Shown here: positions 8,881-18,499 of the stretch, one piece after another
Layout: every line of letters starts with the position of its first letter
Numbering within the stretch: the stretch's first letter is position 1
NCBI RefSeq assembly: GCF_000974365.1
Contig: NZ_BAZW01000008.1
Location: forward strand, 83,267-147,266
Direction of reading: 5' to 3'
Origin: Geofilum rubicundum JCM 15548
GTDB lineage: Bacteria > Bacteroidota > Bacteroidia > Bacteroidales > Marinilabiliaceae
Length of the DNA: 64,000 nt
Notes under the pieces: generated by a model
What the model saw: only the letters and a program-made list of their open reading frames with translations
Databases searched by the model: none
What the model was told of the DNA's origin: nothing
Position numbers and translations under genes: made by a program

Positions 8881-9744
8881 TTAAAACTGTATCATCAGAT
8901 AGAGGTTGCCATACGAGGACGGAAAGGAGGTGTCCAGATTCCGTGACCGGTCGCCGGGCGCTATTTCAACATCTTCCACCACATACAGGGAGTTGACCAT
9001 GGTTTCGTATTGGGCGTTGCGCTGGCTGCCCAGAGACTGGGCATAAATGAGGCCCAGTTCTGCACCAATACACACATTGGGCATGATGTAGTACTCGGCG
9101 CCCGTGAAGGCTCCCAACCCCAGACTTACCGTTGCCCCCGAATTGGTGTTAAGGGGGCGGCGTGCAGGAGAGCCAGCGTAGGCCGCTGTGGTTGGCGAAG
9201 GGTTCAGTTCGTTCATGTTATTACCATATTCAAAGGCTTCTGAATATTTGTTGTAATGGAAGAACAAATCTCCGCCAAAGAATCCGCGCAGACGGTTCCG
9301 GCCTCTGAATGCCTGGTAACCTGCCCGCAGTTCGTAAGTGTTACTTAGTTCGGTACGACGGTCTTCTACCTGATTCTGGCTCAAGGGATCAGTCACTTGT
9401 GCGGCATCATCCGCCACATAGAAGTTGTTCACCTCTTTATTGGAATTGATTCGGAGGGCCAGTCTGGCAGCTGACCGATCGGTCAGGAAATAACGAAAAT
9501 ACAGCGTGTTGTCACCCAGCTTTAAAGTGTTTCCCTGCGTGCCATTAAAGGCGTTGCCCAAATAGTTCAAAAAGGGCGCCGCATCAAAGCCAATGCCTAT
9601 GTCTCCAGCTTTCGGAAAGTAATCACTGGCCACCCGTTTTGTTTCAACAGCCGGCTCTTCCTCAAAAGCGCCTGAATAATCTTCCTGAGCATTGGTCGCT
9701 ACCGCCATGGTTCCCAGAAAAAGAATGGAATATATGAATCTCAT
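8881..9744 (-). CDS. Outer-membrane beta-barrel protein
   Basis: 287 residues with a cleavable signal peptide (MRFIYSILFLGTMAVATNAQ) and alternating polar/hydrophobic strands rich in Tyr, Phe and Gly, ending in NLYLMIQF. A C-terminal aromatic is expected of a BamA-inserted barrel. The segment FLTDRSAARLALRI resembles porin-like OmpW/OmpX-size barrels of Bacteroidota. No specific family is recognised. It is the second gene of a two-gene unit with the lipoprotein immediately upstream (24-base gap), so the two may act together at the cell surface. Confidence 0.75.
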   Translation of the reverse strand: MRFIYSILFLGTMAVATNAQEDYSGAFEEEPAVETKRVASDYFPKAGDIGIGFDAAPFLNYLGNAFNGTQGNTLKLGDNTLYFRYFLTDRSAARLALRINSNKEVNNFYVADDAAQVTDPLSQNQVEDRRTELSNTYELRAGYQAFRGRNRLRGFFGGDLFFHYNKYSEAFEYGNNMNELNPSPTTAAYAGSPARRPLNTNSGATVSLGLGAFTGAEYYIMPNVCIGAELGLIYAQSLGSQRNAQYETMVNSLYVVEDVEIAPGDRSRNLDTSFPSSYGNLYLMIQF

Positions 9745-9768
9745 TTGATTATTTTTAATTTTAGGTTC

Positions 9769-10578
9769 TTATTCGTAGAGTTCTCCTGCACCAAAATTCA
9801 AATCCCCCAATACGGGTGATGATTCATTGTAGCTGGCCACCTGTGATCTGTAGCGGTAAAGTTTACGGTTGTTGTTGTCTACTTCCCATTTCTTGTCATA
9901 GGTGAAGATGGCCGTTGTGGTTTGGCTTTTTGGTAGACTGACCTCAATGATGCCTACTGAGTTACTTGTAACGGTCTGCGACCAGTCGCCATTGTAAAAG
10001 GTGATTTCGGCACCTGCCACTTCTTTGAGGCCGTCTTCCACATTGGTGATGGCCCAGATGGTGAAACGTCTGGCCACAAATTCTGCCAGATTGTCAAAAT
10101 CCTCGTCTGTATAGGTGATTTCATGGACGCGGTTTTCTCCTGGCTTTACATTACCGACCGTACTTCCACCAGGGACCTTGAAAATTTTTGAAAGTGTCTC
10201 TGAAGTGGAATGGTGGGCCTGCACTTGGGTCTGAATAAAATCTGCCGGCGTAATTTTGACGGTTACACCTTCACTGGTGACCGGAACCACTGATTCAATC
10301 ATTCCGTTTTGCACATAAACGGTGTCTATCCAGCTTCCGGAAGCTTTCGAATTGAATGCACTGTTCTCTACCGATACAAAGACCTTTGTACCATTGGGCG
10401 CCAATTCGAGCCCGAGGCTCGTTTTGTCTAGTTCGGCATACAGGTAAGTAGTAATTGTGGCTTCCTGTGTCTGGTCCAAAGTCAAGCCGGAGGTTTCAAT
10501 AGCATCGTCACAGCTCACTGTGAACATGGCCACTGCCATAAGCAGTACGCCCATCAGATTTGATCTCATCAATTTCAT
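9769..10578 (-). CDS. Putative lipoprotein with repeated extracellular-type beta domains
   Basis: 269 residues. The signal peptide ends in the lipobox FTVSC followed by DDAIETS; the acidic +2/+3 residues after Cys are typical of lipoproteins exported to the outer membrane or surface in Bacteroidota. The rest is Thr/Ser/Val-rich and beta-like, with a segment resembling an Ig-like or carboxypeptidase-regulatory repeat (AGAEITFYNGDWSQTVTSNS). The protein is not recognised. It is the first gene of a pair with the barrel protein downstream. Confidence 0.65.
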   Translation of the reverse strand: MKLMRSNLMGVLLMAVAMFTVSCDDAIETSGLTLDQTQEATITTYLYAELDKTSLGLELAPNGTKVFVSVENSAFNSKASGSWIDTVYVQNGMIESVVPVTSEGVTVKITPADFIQTQVQAHHSTSETLSKIFKVPGGSTVGNVKPGENRVHEITYTDEDFDNLAEFVARRFTIWAITNVEDGLKEVAGAEITFYNGDWSQTVTSNSVGIIEVSLPKSQTTTAIFTYDKKWEVDNNNRKLYRYRSQVASYNESSPVLGDLNFGAGELYE

Positions 10579-11056
10579 AATCGATAAATGGTTAGAGTTA
10601 CTTAAAATAATAAAAATTTATTCTCAAACAATTAAATAAAAGAAAATAAGGTGTTTAGATTATAAATCATTTTGATTTTGGTTGTTTAGGTCTGTAAGTA
10701 ATTTTTGCATTAAGTTAGTTGAAGTTTCTTTTTGTGTCTGGTATGTCGCTATGAATAAAATGGTTATTTCTATAATTACATATATAAAACTCTGAAAATC
10801 AAATATTAAAACCTAAGACCTTTTTTCTTTCACGGCAGCAAAGTAAGTAATACATTGAACATAAAACAAATCGCTATTGATAAATAAGTCTAATTATTGG
10901 ATAAAAGGTTCTGAATGTTTGACGAATGGTTGTTTTTTGGTGACAAAAAGGATGTTTGGTTTTATGGATACACGTGGAAAGATCGCTTTTAAAGCCATAT
11001 ATTCAGGTGGGTTTTTATTATCAATCGGGTATATTGCTTATTTTTGAACCGTATTA
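10579..11056. other. AT-rich divergent intergenic region
   Basis: 478 bases between the lipoprotein (-) and dgt (+). It must hold both promoters. TATTTTTG at 11039-11046 is a good -7 element for dgt, ten bases before its ATG. No consensus element is found for the minus-strand unit, and no RNA gene or repeat is seen. Confidence 0.5.
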
Positions 11057-12430
11057 ATGGAACACAAGCCAATTAAAATGAGCGAAATGAATTGGGAAAG
11101 ACTATTGTCTGGTTTTCGTACCGGTCAACCCGTCAGAAAAGGAGAGCATCACGATCGTAGCCAGTTTCAAAGGGACTACGACCGCTTAATATTTTCATCT
11201 CCCTTTAGGCGACTGCAGGATAAAACCCAGGTGTTTCCATTGCCGGGCAGTGTGTTTGTGCACAACCGACTGACGCACAGTCTGGAAGTGGCCAGCGTGG
11301 GTCGCTCACTGGGCAACAACATCAGTCAGTTTTTGTGTGAAACCATTCAAGTCAAAAATCCCCTGGCCGAAGAGCTGGGTGCCGTTACCGCAGCAGCGTG
11401 CCTGGCCCACGACATGGGTAATCCGCCCTTTGGTCACAGCGGAGAAAAGGCCATTTCGCTTTTTTTTAAGACCGGAGAAGGTCAAAAGTACGAGCCCCTG
11501 ATCAATGATGCAGCGGTGTGGCGTGATCTGATCGACTTTGAGGGCAATGCCAACGCTTTGCGTTTACTGACGCACCAGTTTTCCGGTCGCCGTAAAGGCG
11601 GTTTTGGTATGACCTATACAACCGTGGCTTCCATTGTGAAGTATCCCTATGCATCCGGTACCGAAGGTCTCAAGAAATACGGCTTTTTTCAGTCCGAAAA
11701 GGCCACCTATCTTCAGATTGCCGAAGAGCTGGGGTTGAAGGAGCATCCACAACGGCCCGGTGTGTTTGCCAGGCATCCTCTGGTTTACCTCGTGGAAGCA
11801 GCCGATGATATTTGTTATCAGATTATGGACATTGAAGATGCCCATAAGTTGGGTATACTGTCCACCGATGAAACCAGGGGACTTTTACTGGCTTATTTTG
11901 ATACGCGGGAAGAAGCTGATCTCATCAAGCGCATTGAAATGACTTGTCAGGAGGTGACCGATACCAATGAGCAAATCGCTTTTATCCGGGCGACCGTTAT
12001 CGGCAAACTGGTGAAAATGTGTAGTGCCATTTTTATCGACCATCACGATCAGATTTTGGCAGGAAGTTTTTCAGGATCGTTGATTACACACCTTAGCGGC
12101 AGTGCAGCAGATGCCATGCGACAGTGCGAAAAAACCGGTTTTAATACCATTTATAAGCACCCTTCGGTGGTGGAGATTGAAATTGCGGGTTTTCGTATTT
12201 TGGGCTCGCTTTTAAAAGAATTTACGCATGCGGTGATGCACCCCGACGATCATTTTTCCGGTTTATTACTGCCTTTTATTCCGCAACAATACCGGGTGGA
12301 TGTGCAGGCCCCCGTACATCAAAAAATACAGACAGTGCTTGATTTTGTTTCGGGCATGACCGATGTGTATGCCCTCGACCTGTTTCGAAAGATCAACGGC
12401 ATTGCCGTCACCGATAAACGATTTAAATAA
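11057..12430 (+). CDS. dgt: Deoxyguanosinetriphosphate triphosphohydrolase (dGTPase)
   Basis: 457 residues of the HD-domain dNTP triphosphohydrolase family, which hydrolyses dGTP (or other dNTPs) to the deoxynucleoside and triphosphate. Metal-binding residues are seen at H74 (NRLTHSLEVASVGRSLG) and H118-D119 (CLAHDMGNPPFGHSGE), with further family segments YLVEAADDICYQIMDIEDA and RATVIGKL. The DRLIFSSPFRRLQDKTQVF segment near residues 42-60 is the classic dGTPase N-terminal signature. It is followed with a one-base overlap (TAATG) by the pseudouridine synthase, so the two are cotranscribed. A TATTTTTG element lies just upstream. Confidence 0.93.
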   Translation: MEHKPIKMSEMNWERLLSGFRTGQPVRKGEHHDRSQFQRDYDRLIFSSPFRRLQDKTQVFPLPGSVFVHNRLTHSLEVASVGRSLGNNISQFLCETIQVKNPLAEELGAVTAAACLAHDMGNPPFGHSGEKAISLFFKTGEGQKYEPLINDAAVWRDLIDFEGNANALRLLTHQFSGRRKGGFGMTYTTVASIVKYPYASGTEGLKKYGFFQSEKATYLQIAEELGLKEHPQRPGVFARHPLVYLVEAADDICYQIMDIEDAHKLGILSTDETRGLLLAYFDTREEADLIKRIEMTCQEVTDTNEQIAFIRATVIGKLVKMCSAIFIDHHDQILAGSFSGSLITHLSGSAADAMRQCEKTGFNTIYKHPSVVEIEIAGFRILGSLLKEFTHAVMHPDDHFSGLLLPFIPQQYRVDVQAPVHQKIQTVLDFVSGMTDVYALDLFRKINGIAVTDKRFK

Positions 12431-13347
12431 TGCCGGCTGCTTCTGTGGATTATAACCATACGGTAGAAGGCAATCCGACACAATTGCGGCTGGACGATTA
12501 TCTGCCAGGCGTATTTATCGGATTGGAGACGAAGTCAGCGGTCAAAAAGGCCATTAAAAAAGGACTGGTGGTTGTTAATTCGCAACCCGCCCGAACCGCG
12601 GTTATCCTAAAAAAAGGGGATCAGGTTACCTGGTCAAAGCCGCTGAAAGATGAACGTCGGGTTTTGCCGCTTCAGCTGGAAGTCGTTTACGAAGATGATT
12701 ATTTGGCGGTCATTTATAAACCGGCTGGTATCATTGTGAGTGGAAACCGGTTCAGGTGCATTGAAAATGCCCTTCCCGGTAATTTGAGGGCCTCCACACA
12801 GCCGGATGTCTTGCCGGCTCCATTGGCCATTCACCGTCTGGACGGCTTGACGGCCGGATTGTTAATAACGGCCAAGACCTATAGGGCCCACCGGGCACTG
12901 GGTGAGCTCATGCAGACAAAAGCCATTCAAAAAGCATATACAGCACTGGTCATGGGTGAGCCGATGCCTCAGGGAGAATGGCGTACCCCCATAGATGGGA
13001 AGGCTGCTTTGACCAGGTATGAAGTGCTCGAATCCTGGCCGTCTTTGCGGAGTGGTTGCCTGTCTCTGGTGAAGCTTTTCCCGGCCACCGGACGCACCCA
13101 TCAATTGCGCATACATCTGGCTGAGGCGGGTTTTCCTATTTTGGGAGATGCGTTGTATGGTAGGGCTGGACAGGTGCTTCAGCACAAGGGTTTGTTTTTA
13201 TGTGCCACCGGGTTGACATTTGTGCATCCCATCCATGGAGAACAACTTGAACTTGAAATTGAAGCCCCGCGCAAATTCAGAACCTTTCCGGAGGCTGAAA
13301 AAAGACGTTTTTTAAAGTATCGGGATCAGGAAGGATTTATCTGCTAG
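12430..13347 (+). CDS. RluA-family pseudouridine synthase
   Basis: 305 residues: an N-terminal S4-type RNA-binding domain (about 15-75, SAVKKAIKKGLVVVN) and a catalytic domain with HRLDGLTAGLL, in which D138 is the nucleophile that attacks the uridine. The usual HRLDxxTSG has Ala for Ser here. The segment FPATGRTHQLRIHLAEAG is the second RluA signature. It modifies uridines in rRNA or tRNA, but the exact site cannot be told from sequence. The ATG overlaps the dgt stop, indicating translational coupling. Confidence 0.9.
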   Translation: MPAASVDYNHTVEGNPTQLRLDDYLPGVFIGLETKSAVKKAIKKGLVVVNSQPARTAVILKKGDQVTWSKPLKDERRVLPLQLEVVYEDDYLAVIYKPAGIIVSGNRFRCIENALPGNLRASTQPDVLPAPLAIHRLDGLTAGLLITAKTYRAHRALGELMQTKAIQKAYTALVMGEPMPQGEWRTPIDGKAALTRYEVLESWPSLRSGCLSLVKLFPATGRTHQLRIHLAEAGFPILGDALYGRAGQVLQHKGLFLCATGLTFVHPIHGEQLELEIEAPRKFRTFPEAEKRRFLKYRDQEGFIC

Positions 13348-13415
13348 AGAAAATCATTGCTGCAATAGTTAAAAAATATTATTTTCGGGGATTCTACATT
13401 TATACATACTGACTT

Positions 13416-14966
13416 ATGGCAAAAGAGCAGAAATCAACCTCGAATGCGCACACAACCGGGAGTAAAGGTTTGTTGAAATGGATCGAACTTCTGGGGAATA
13501 AATTGCCCCATCCTTTCTGGATGTTTGTGTGGATCACCGTTTTTATTATTGGATTGAGTGCCATTGCTGCCTTTTTGGGGGTGAGTGCCGTGGATCCGGG
13601 AACGGGTGTCGAGGTTATGGCCAAAAATTTGATTTCGGGTGAGGGCTTGCGGCGCTTCCTCGAAGAAATGGTGACCAATTTTGCCCACTTTGCCCCCTTT
13701 GGCCTGGTGTTGGTGATGTTGATGGGGGTTTCTGTTGCCGAGAAAAGTGGTCTGTTGCCCATTGCCTTGCGTACCATGGCTTTTGCGGTTCCGCGCAAGG
13801 TGGTTTTGCCGGTTATTTTCATTATAGGGGCCTGTGGCAATATTGGCTCAGATGCAGGGGTGGTGATTGTCCCACCCATTGCCGCCCTGATTTTTATGCA
13901 AATGGGCTTGCATCCCATTGCCGGTCTCATTGCCGGTTATGCCGGTGCTACCGCGGGATTTACGGCCAATTTCTTTATTGCCGGTACAGATGTATTGTTG
14001 GCAGGAATTAGTACCGATGTCGCCTCCCGCCTGGATGGCTCCGTTGAAGTGAGTGCCACCGCCAACTGGTATTTTATGATTGCTTCTACCCTCATGCTGG
14101 GCATAGGAGGTGCCTTTGTGGCCTCTCGCTTCACCATTCCCGGATGTAAAAATCTGGCCATTGGAGAGGAAGGAGTTCAGGCCTTTAAGGATAAACCGCA
14201 GTTAAGTCCTCTTGAAAGAAAAGGTATGGTTTATGCTGGTTGGGCGGCCCTGGCCATTATCGCTGTTGTTATAGCATTGGTGGCGCCGGCTAACGGACCG
14301 CTCCGTAATCAGGAGACCGGCGGCGTGGTGCCTTCGCCTTTTCTGAGAGGTTTGGTACCCATTTTGTTTTTCTTTTTTGCCATACCCGGATATGTGTATG
14401 GAAAGGTCACCGGCTCCATTAAAAAGCCGGATGATCTGCTGAAGTTCATGGAATTGGGGATGAAGGATTTATCGGGCTACATTGTATTGATGCTGGTGGT
14501 GGCCCAGTTTATAAACTTGTTTAGCTGGAGTCGGCTCGATACCATCCTCGCCATCAATGGCGCTCAGTTTCTCGAGGCCTCCGGATTAACGGGACCGGTG
14601 ATGTTTACCTTGTTTATGATGATTGTTGCTTTCCTGAATATTTTCATCGGCAGCGGATCCGCCAAGTGGGCCATTTTTGCCCCCATTTTTATCCCTATGC
14701 TGGCACAGTTGGGCTATAGCCCGGCTTTTATCCAGCTCATGTATAGGGTGGGCGACTCCATTACCAACTGTGTGAGTCCGCTCTACATTTATTTTCCCCT
14801 GCTCATAGGCTGGGTGCGAAAGTACGATAAGGATGTGGGAATTGGAACCATCCTCTCTCTTTTGGTACCCTACAGCGTGGTGCTTTTTGTGATGTGGGTG
14901 ATTATGCTTTTTGTTTGGTACTGGCTGGGATTGCCGATTGGCGTAGGAGAGGGTATTTATCTATAG
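13416..14966 (+). CDS. AbgT-family transporter
   Basis: 516 residues with about 12 hydrophobic segments and the AbgT-family hallmarks: an N-terminal GNKLPHPFWMFVW, GACGNIGSDAGVVIVPP in the first half, and GSGSAKWAIFAPIFIPM plus GDSITNCVSPLYIYFPLL near the C-terminus (re-entrant hairpin regions). E. coli AbgT imports p-aminobenzoyl-glutamate; homologues MtrF and YdaH export sulfonamides. No abgA/abgB hydrolase genes are nearby, so import of the folate breakdown product is not supported by context. It appears monocistronic. Confidence 0.9.
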   Translation: MAKEQKSTSNAHTTGSKGLLKWIELLGNKLPHPFWMFVWITVFIIGLSAIAAFLGVSAVDPGTGVEVMAKNLISGEGLRRFLEEMVTNFAHFAPFGLVLVMLMGVSVAEKSGLLPIALRTMAFAVPRKVVLPVIFIIGACGNIGSDAGVVIVPPIAALIFMQMGLHPIAGLIAGYAGATAGFTANFFIAGTDVLLAGISTDVASRLDGSVEVSATANWYFMIASTLMLGIGGAFVASRFTIPGCKNLAIGEEGVQAFKDKPQLSPLERKGMVYAGWAALAIIAVVIALVAPANGPLRNQETGGVVPSPFLRGLVPILFFFFAIPGYVYGKVTGSIKKPDDLLKFMELGMKDLSGYIVLMLVVAQFINLFSWSRLDTILAINGAQFLEASGLTGPVMFTLFMMIVAFLNIFIGSGSAKWAIFAPIFIPMLAQLGYSPAFIQLMYRVGDSITNCVSPLYIYFPLLIGWVRKYDKDVGIGTILSLLVPYSVVLFVMWVIMLFVWYWLGLPIGVGEGIYL

Positions 14967-15088
14967 GCTAATCAATCAGGCGTTTGATTATTTGGATTAG
15001 TGTAAACTTTTGAATATTTTCACCGCTGAGGGTCTTGTAACCCTTGAGCAAGGGACGGGACTTGAATTGTAAACCTCAATAAATTTCT

Positions 15089-15781
15089 ATGCCATACCGA
15101 CGATTGCCAAATACGGATCAGGCACGACTTAGGGCACTCAAGGCTGCTATGAATAAAGGCTCTTTGCTGGGCCCGGTAGATTTGGCATTCTCACAAAAAA
15201 GTCTTTTGCAATTAAAGTCCTTTTACCCGCATTTTGAACAAGCGCTGGCTCAATATCAGCATAATCGCGATCGTCAGGCCAAAATTGGAAAACTCTTAAT
15301 GGATCAATTTCGATCGGCCCGTCTCTATGTGTCTCATTTTTTACAGGTCATTAACCTGTGTGTTGCGCGTGGTGAGTTAAAGCCTGAGATCCGTGAGTTC
15401 TACGGCATCGATGCGGAAGAGCGTTCGGTTCCTGAGATTGGGACCGAACAACAATTGCTGCATTGGGGCAAAAATGTGATTGACGGGGAAGAGCAACGAA
15501 TCGCTCAGGGGGCTACACGCATATATAACCCTTCTCTGGCCATGGTTCGGGTGAAGTATGAAAAATTTGTGGAACTGTATAACACGCATAAGGATTTATT
15601 GAACACTTCACATAAGCTGCTCGACAAGGTCGTTGAATTCAGAACGCAGGCCGATGGCCTCATTACGCACTTGTGGAATGAAATTGAAGCGGCCCATGAT
15701 CAGCAGGAACCCTCTCTAAAGCGGGAGAAATGCAGTGATTATGGTGTTGTTTATGTGTATCGCCCAACAGAAAAAGATTAA
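15089..15781 (+). CDS. Conserved hypothetical protein, all-helical
   Basis: 230 residues beginning MPYRRLPNTDQARLRALK. No signal peptide or membrane segment is present. The sequence is largely helical, with Gln/Lys/Leu-rich stretches (about 50-120) and a terminal beta-like CSDYGVVYVYRPTEKD. I recall similar uncharacterised proteins in Bacteroidota but no function. It overlaps the convergent protease gene tail-to-tail: both stop codons share bases 15778-15781 (TTAA). Confidence 0.7.
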   Translation: MPYRRLPNTDQARLRALKAAMNKGSLLGPVDLAFSQKSLLQLKSFYPHFEQALAQYQHNRDRQAKIGKLLMDQFRSARLYVSHFLQVINLCVARGELKPEIREFYGIDAEERSVPEIGTEQQLLHWGKNVIDGEEQRIAQGATRIYNPSLAMVRVKYEKFVELYNTHKDLLNTSHKLLDKVVEFRTQADGLITHLWNEIEAAHDQQEPSLKREKCSDYGVVYVYRPTEKD

Positions 15782-16095
15782 GGTCCGGTGGGATGCTTGT
15801 CCGACCATCTCCAAAACAGAAAAAGGAAGCCCCCCGCCACAATGAGGCTTAATATGGCCACCGCCAGTGCCGGTGTGGCCATATTGGCATCAAACGGGTC
15901 CACCTCTGGTTGGGTATGCCGGTAGTAATGAAAGACAACCAGAGAAGATAGATTGTTGAAAAAATGGGCGGCAATGGGGTACCAGATGCTGCACCGTAGA
16001 CCAGCAAATAGCCCAACACGCCACCTAATATGAAGCGGGGGGCAAAGGTCAGAAACTGCATGTGCATGGCGCTGAACAGAAAGGCTGTTATCCAT
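15778..16095 (-). CDS. CPBP-family protease, C-terminal fragment (frameshifted)
   Basis: Only the part downstream of about 15995 belongs to the gene. It carries the third family motif IWYPIAAHFFNNLSSL and a last hydrophobic segment (VAILSLIVAGGFLFLFWRW). The residues upstream of that in this frame are out-of-frame shadow sequence, so the first ATG is not a real start. It joins the preceding entry by a one-base correction. Confidence 0.65.
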   Translation of the reverse strand: MDNSLSVQRHAHAVSDLCPPLHIRWRVGLFAGLRCSIWYPIAAHFFNNLSSLVVFHYYRHTQPEVDPFDANMATPALAVAILSLIVAGGFLFLFWRWSDKHPTGP

Positions 16096-16688
16096 ATGGC
16101 GGCATGGTGATTTTTTACCATCTTCTGAATCAGTGGCTGTAATCCGCCACGAAAAAGCATTTCTTCTCCCAGAGCCGGTAAAATAGCAATCATAAACACA
16201 TTGAAAAGAATGACCGACAGGTTTTGGGTATCCAAAAACCGGAATATGATCTCGTTGGCACTTTGCTCAGTTTGGTGCATCCAGCGATACAGCGCCTCCA
16301 AATAATCCGGAAGGGTTATTTGGGCGTTCACCATGCCAATGTAGCTAACGAAGGGCTGGATGGCCAGTATGGTCGCCATGGACAGAATAATCCACGTGGT
16401 TTTTGAGTCGTTAAAGCCGAGCCATTGGGCTGGTTTTTCAGAAAAAAACCAGGCGGCCAAAACGGAGGGTACTATAAAAATAGCGAAACTCTGCAACACC
16501 TGCAGGTATTTCATAAAAGCGATGGACCCGGTTCCCTGCAACAATCCGGCAACTTCTTCCAAGCCTGTAAATGGAAGCGCCGCCACCACACCTATGGCGG
16601 TAATGACAACAGCAGATACGATCACCATACAGAGAACAAAAATGAGCTGTATGAAGGGGGGTAATTGTGTTAGCGATCCTTTTCTCAT
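15849..16688 (-). CDS. CPBP-family intramembrane metalloprotease, N-terminal fragment (frameshifted)
   Basis: A multi-helix membrane protein of the CPBP (Abi/RCE1-like) glutamic/metallo-protease family. Motif 1 GEEMLFRG (EExxxR) and motif 2 FLFSAMHMQF (FxxxH) are present. After GYLLVYG (about 15995) the frame drifts into a non-family tail. The family's third motif, AHFFNN, appears in another frame (next entry). One extra base at the CC pair 15994-15995 (GG on the coding strand) would give GYLLVYGCSIWYPIAAHF and restore a protein of about 300 residues. CPBP proteins serve in prenyl-CaaX-like processing, bacteriocin self-immunity or membrane proteolysis; the role here is unknown. Confidence 0.8.
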   Translation of the reverse strand: MRKGSLTQLPPFIQLIFVLCMVIVSAVVITAIGVVAALPFTGLEEVAGLLQGTGSIAFMKYLQVLQSFAIFIVPSVLAAWFFSEKPAQWLGFNDSKTTWIILSMATILAIQPFVSYIGMVNAQITLPDYLEALYRWMHQTEQSANEIIFRFLDTQNLSVILFNVFMIAILPALGEEMLFRGGLQPLIQKMVKNHHAAIWITAFLFSAMHMQFLTFAPRFILGGVLGYLLVYGAASGTPLPPIFSTIYLLWLSFITTGIPNQRWTRLMPIWPHRHWRWPY

Positions 16689-17069
16689 TGATAACTAATA
16701 TTTTGGATTGGTTTTTTGTTGGTGACGGTTCAGGTGATAAAAGTACTGTTTTATTAGCTATTCCAAAAATGACTCAGGTCAGCTAAATGGCCTGCCGGGT
16801 CTTTTGAGGCAGATCTGTTATGGCCCATATGTGGGTACCCACCTTCTCTGATTTTTTTTTGTTTTATGCATTCGACTTTTGGTCAGGTTTTATCAGTTAT
16901 CCGTCAAAGAGCCGAAACCACGCCATGGATAAAGGCGTATCGGGTAGTGAGAACAAAGGTTTCCCGGCTGATGTCGCCCTCTGTACCAGAGTATCGCCAA
17001 AGGCTGGTTTCTCTGTGAAAGCGGAAAGGGAAACTGAATAATCCATCCATTTTTAAAAGTTTTGCATAG
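16689..17069. other. Intergenic region without recognisable genes
   Basis: 381 bases between the divergent protease (-) and the Ig-like secreted protein (+). A short open frame at 16820-17041 has no family features and is rejected. No TAnnTTTG element close to either start is convincing, and no RNA or repeat is seen. Confidence 0.4.
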
Positions 17070-18470
17070 ATGAAAAATCGATTATTGTTGGTCTTTTTGG
17101 TTTTTGCCGTTAATTCGGTTGTATTAATGGGACAGGATAGACTGGACCATCCTTCAAAAATGTATCAGGCAGAAAATGGAAAGCTGTTTGTCAACAAGCA
17201 CCAGCCCATGTATTTATTTATAGGTAACGCGCCTGCTTCAACCGAAAACATGCACCGTCTGGAAAGCCACGAAACCCCGCAATATAGTAACCCTTTTTAT
17301 TTTGACACCGAAGGTTTAAACACCATCCGTACCCCTTCTCAGGTGGACACGATTACCAAAAAAATGGTTTATCCGGTGGCCGACATCGTATTTGATGTGT
17401 ATGCCGACGGTATGGCGCCGGTCACAAAGGTTTCATGGAGTAAGGCTGATCGGCATGTTGATAATGGTTCGGTGTTTTACCGCAAAGGTCTAAAAGTCAG
17501 CCTGGAGGCTGCAGACCAGATGTCGGGCGTGGAGCAGATCTATATCAGCAAAAATGGTGCACCCTTTTTGGCCTGTACCGACACCTTGCGCTTCGATGCG
17601 GAGGGCGATTATGAGCTAAAGGTTTATGCCGTTGATCATGTGGGTAACGCAGAGGATGTACAAAGCTACCAATTCACCATTGATGCTACACCACCGGTGG
17701 CCAATTGGAGTCTGGAAGGCAATGTGCATGGAAAGGCGGCCTCGGGGGATTCCAAAATTGTAATCGCTGCCAAAGATACGCGTTCAGGGTTGAAACAAAT
17801 TCGCTATCAAATAAATGATCAGCCAGTACATGTTTACAAAGATGGCATTGATCTGAGTGTTTTGCCAACCGGAGAATATGCGTTAAAATATTGGGCGGAA
17901 GACCATGTGGGCAATGTGTTTGAAGGTAATGATGTGGGGGCCAGTGTTTTGGCCTTTGTGGTTGACAGAACGCCCCCTACAGCCTCATCTTTGGTTTTGG
18001 GCGATCAGTTTATGGGTGAAGTTTTGTATGTTTCTCCCCGCAGCCAGCTGCAGCTGAGCGCCAGAGATACGGTTTCAGGCATTCACAATATTATCTATGG
18101 TTACAGTCAACGCTTCATGGATGAGATTTATGAGCGGCCCTTTAGGCTGGAGGAAAAGCAAGGGCTACAGACTGTGTGGTTTCAGGCACTGGACATGGTT
18201 TCTAACCGTTCGGTGATCGAAAAAATAACGGTGTTCATGGATAACGAAGCGCCTATGTCAAGAATTGAATTCGATGGGCCCCGGTTTTTTACACGCGATA
18301 CCCTTTTTATTTCCAGTGAAACGAGCATCCTTCTGAAATCTGAGGATCCCGATTCAGGCGTCGATCAAATGGCGTACCGAATCAATGAGGGTTCTTATCA
18401 GAATGGTAGCCGTTTTAAGTTGGCCAAGGGGGATGGCATGCCATTGCATTCAAAGCAACAGATAAGGTAG
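17070..18470 (+). CDS. Secreted protein with tandem Ig-like/OmpL47-type repeats, N-terminal fragment (frameshifted)
   Basis: A signal peptide (MKNRLLLVFLVFAVNSVVLMGQ) is followed by several repeats of about 95-100 residues. Each repeat has a segment such as ATPPVANWSLEG or RTPPTASSLVLG, an SG(V/L)xxIxY strand and a YALKYWAEDHVGN-type end. This is the pattern of OmpL47-like or bacterial Ig-like domains of surface proteins. Near the end the frame leaves the repeat and ends in KGDGMPLHSKQQIR. Adding one G to the G5 run at 18428-18432 gives KGGWHAIAFKATDKVGNEE, the expected repeat end, and joins it to the following entry (about 584 residues in all). Function unknown; an extracellular adhesion or structural role is inferred. 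Confidence 0.75.
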   Translation: MKNRLLLVFLVFAVNSVVLMGQDRLDHPSKMYQAENGKLFVNKHQPMYLFIGNAPASTENMHRLESHETPQYSNPFYFDTEGLNTIRTPSQVDTITKKMVYPVADIVFDVYADGMAPVTKVSWSKADRHVDNGSVFYRKGLKVSLEAADQMSGVEQIYISKNGAPFLACTDTLRFDAEGDYELKVYAVDHVGNAEDVQSYQFTIDATPPVANWSLEGNVHGKAASGDSKIVIAAKDTRSGLKQIRYQINDQPVHVYKDGIDLSVLPTGEYALKYWAEDHVGNVFEGNDVGASVLAFVVDRTPPTASSLVLGDQFMGEVLYVSPRSQLQLSARDTVSGIHNIIYGYSQRFMDEIYERPFRLEEKQGLQTVWFQALDMVSNRSVIEKITVFMDNEAPMSRIEFDGPRFFTRDTLFISSETSILLKSEDPDSGVDQMAYRINEGSYQNGSRFKLAKGDGMPLHSKQQIR

Positions 18471-18499
18471 GCAATGAGGAAGCAGAGAAGCAAAGTGAA

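Noticed and set aside
16820..17041. Open frame of 73 codons between the protease and the Ig-like protein
   Set aside because: No signal, motif or repeat; probably chance in an intergenic region.
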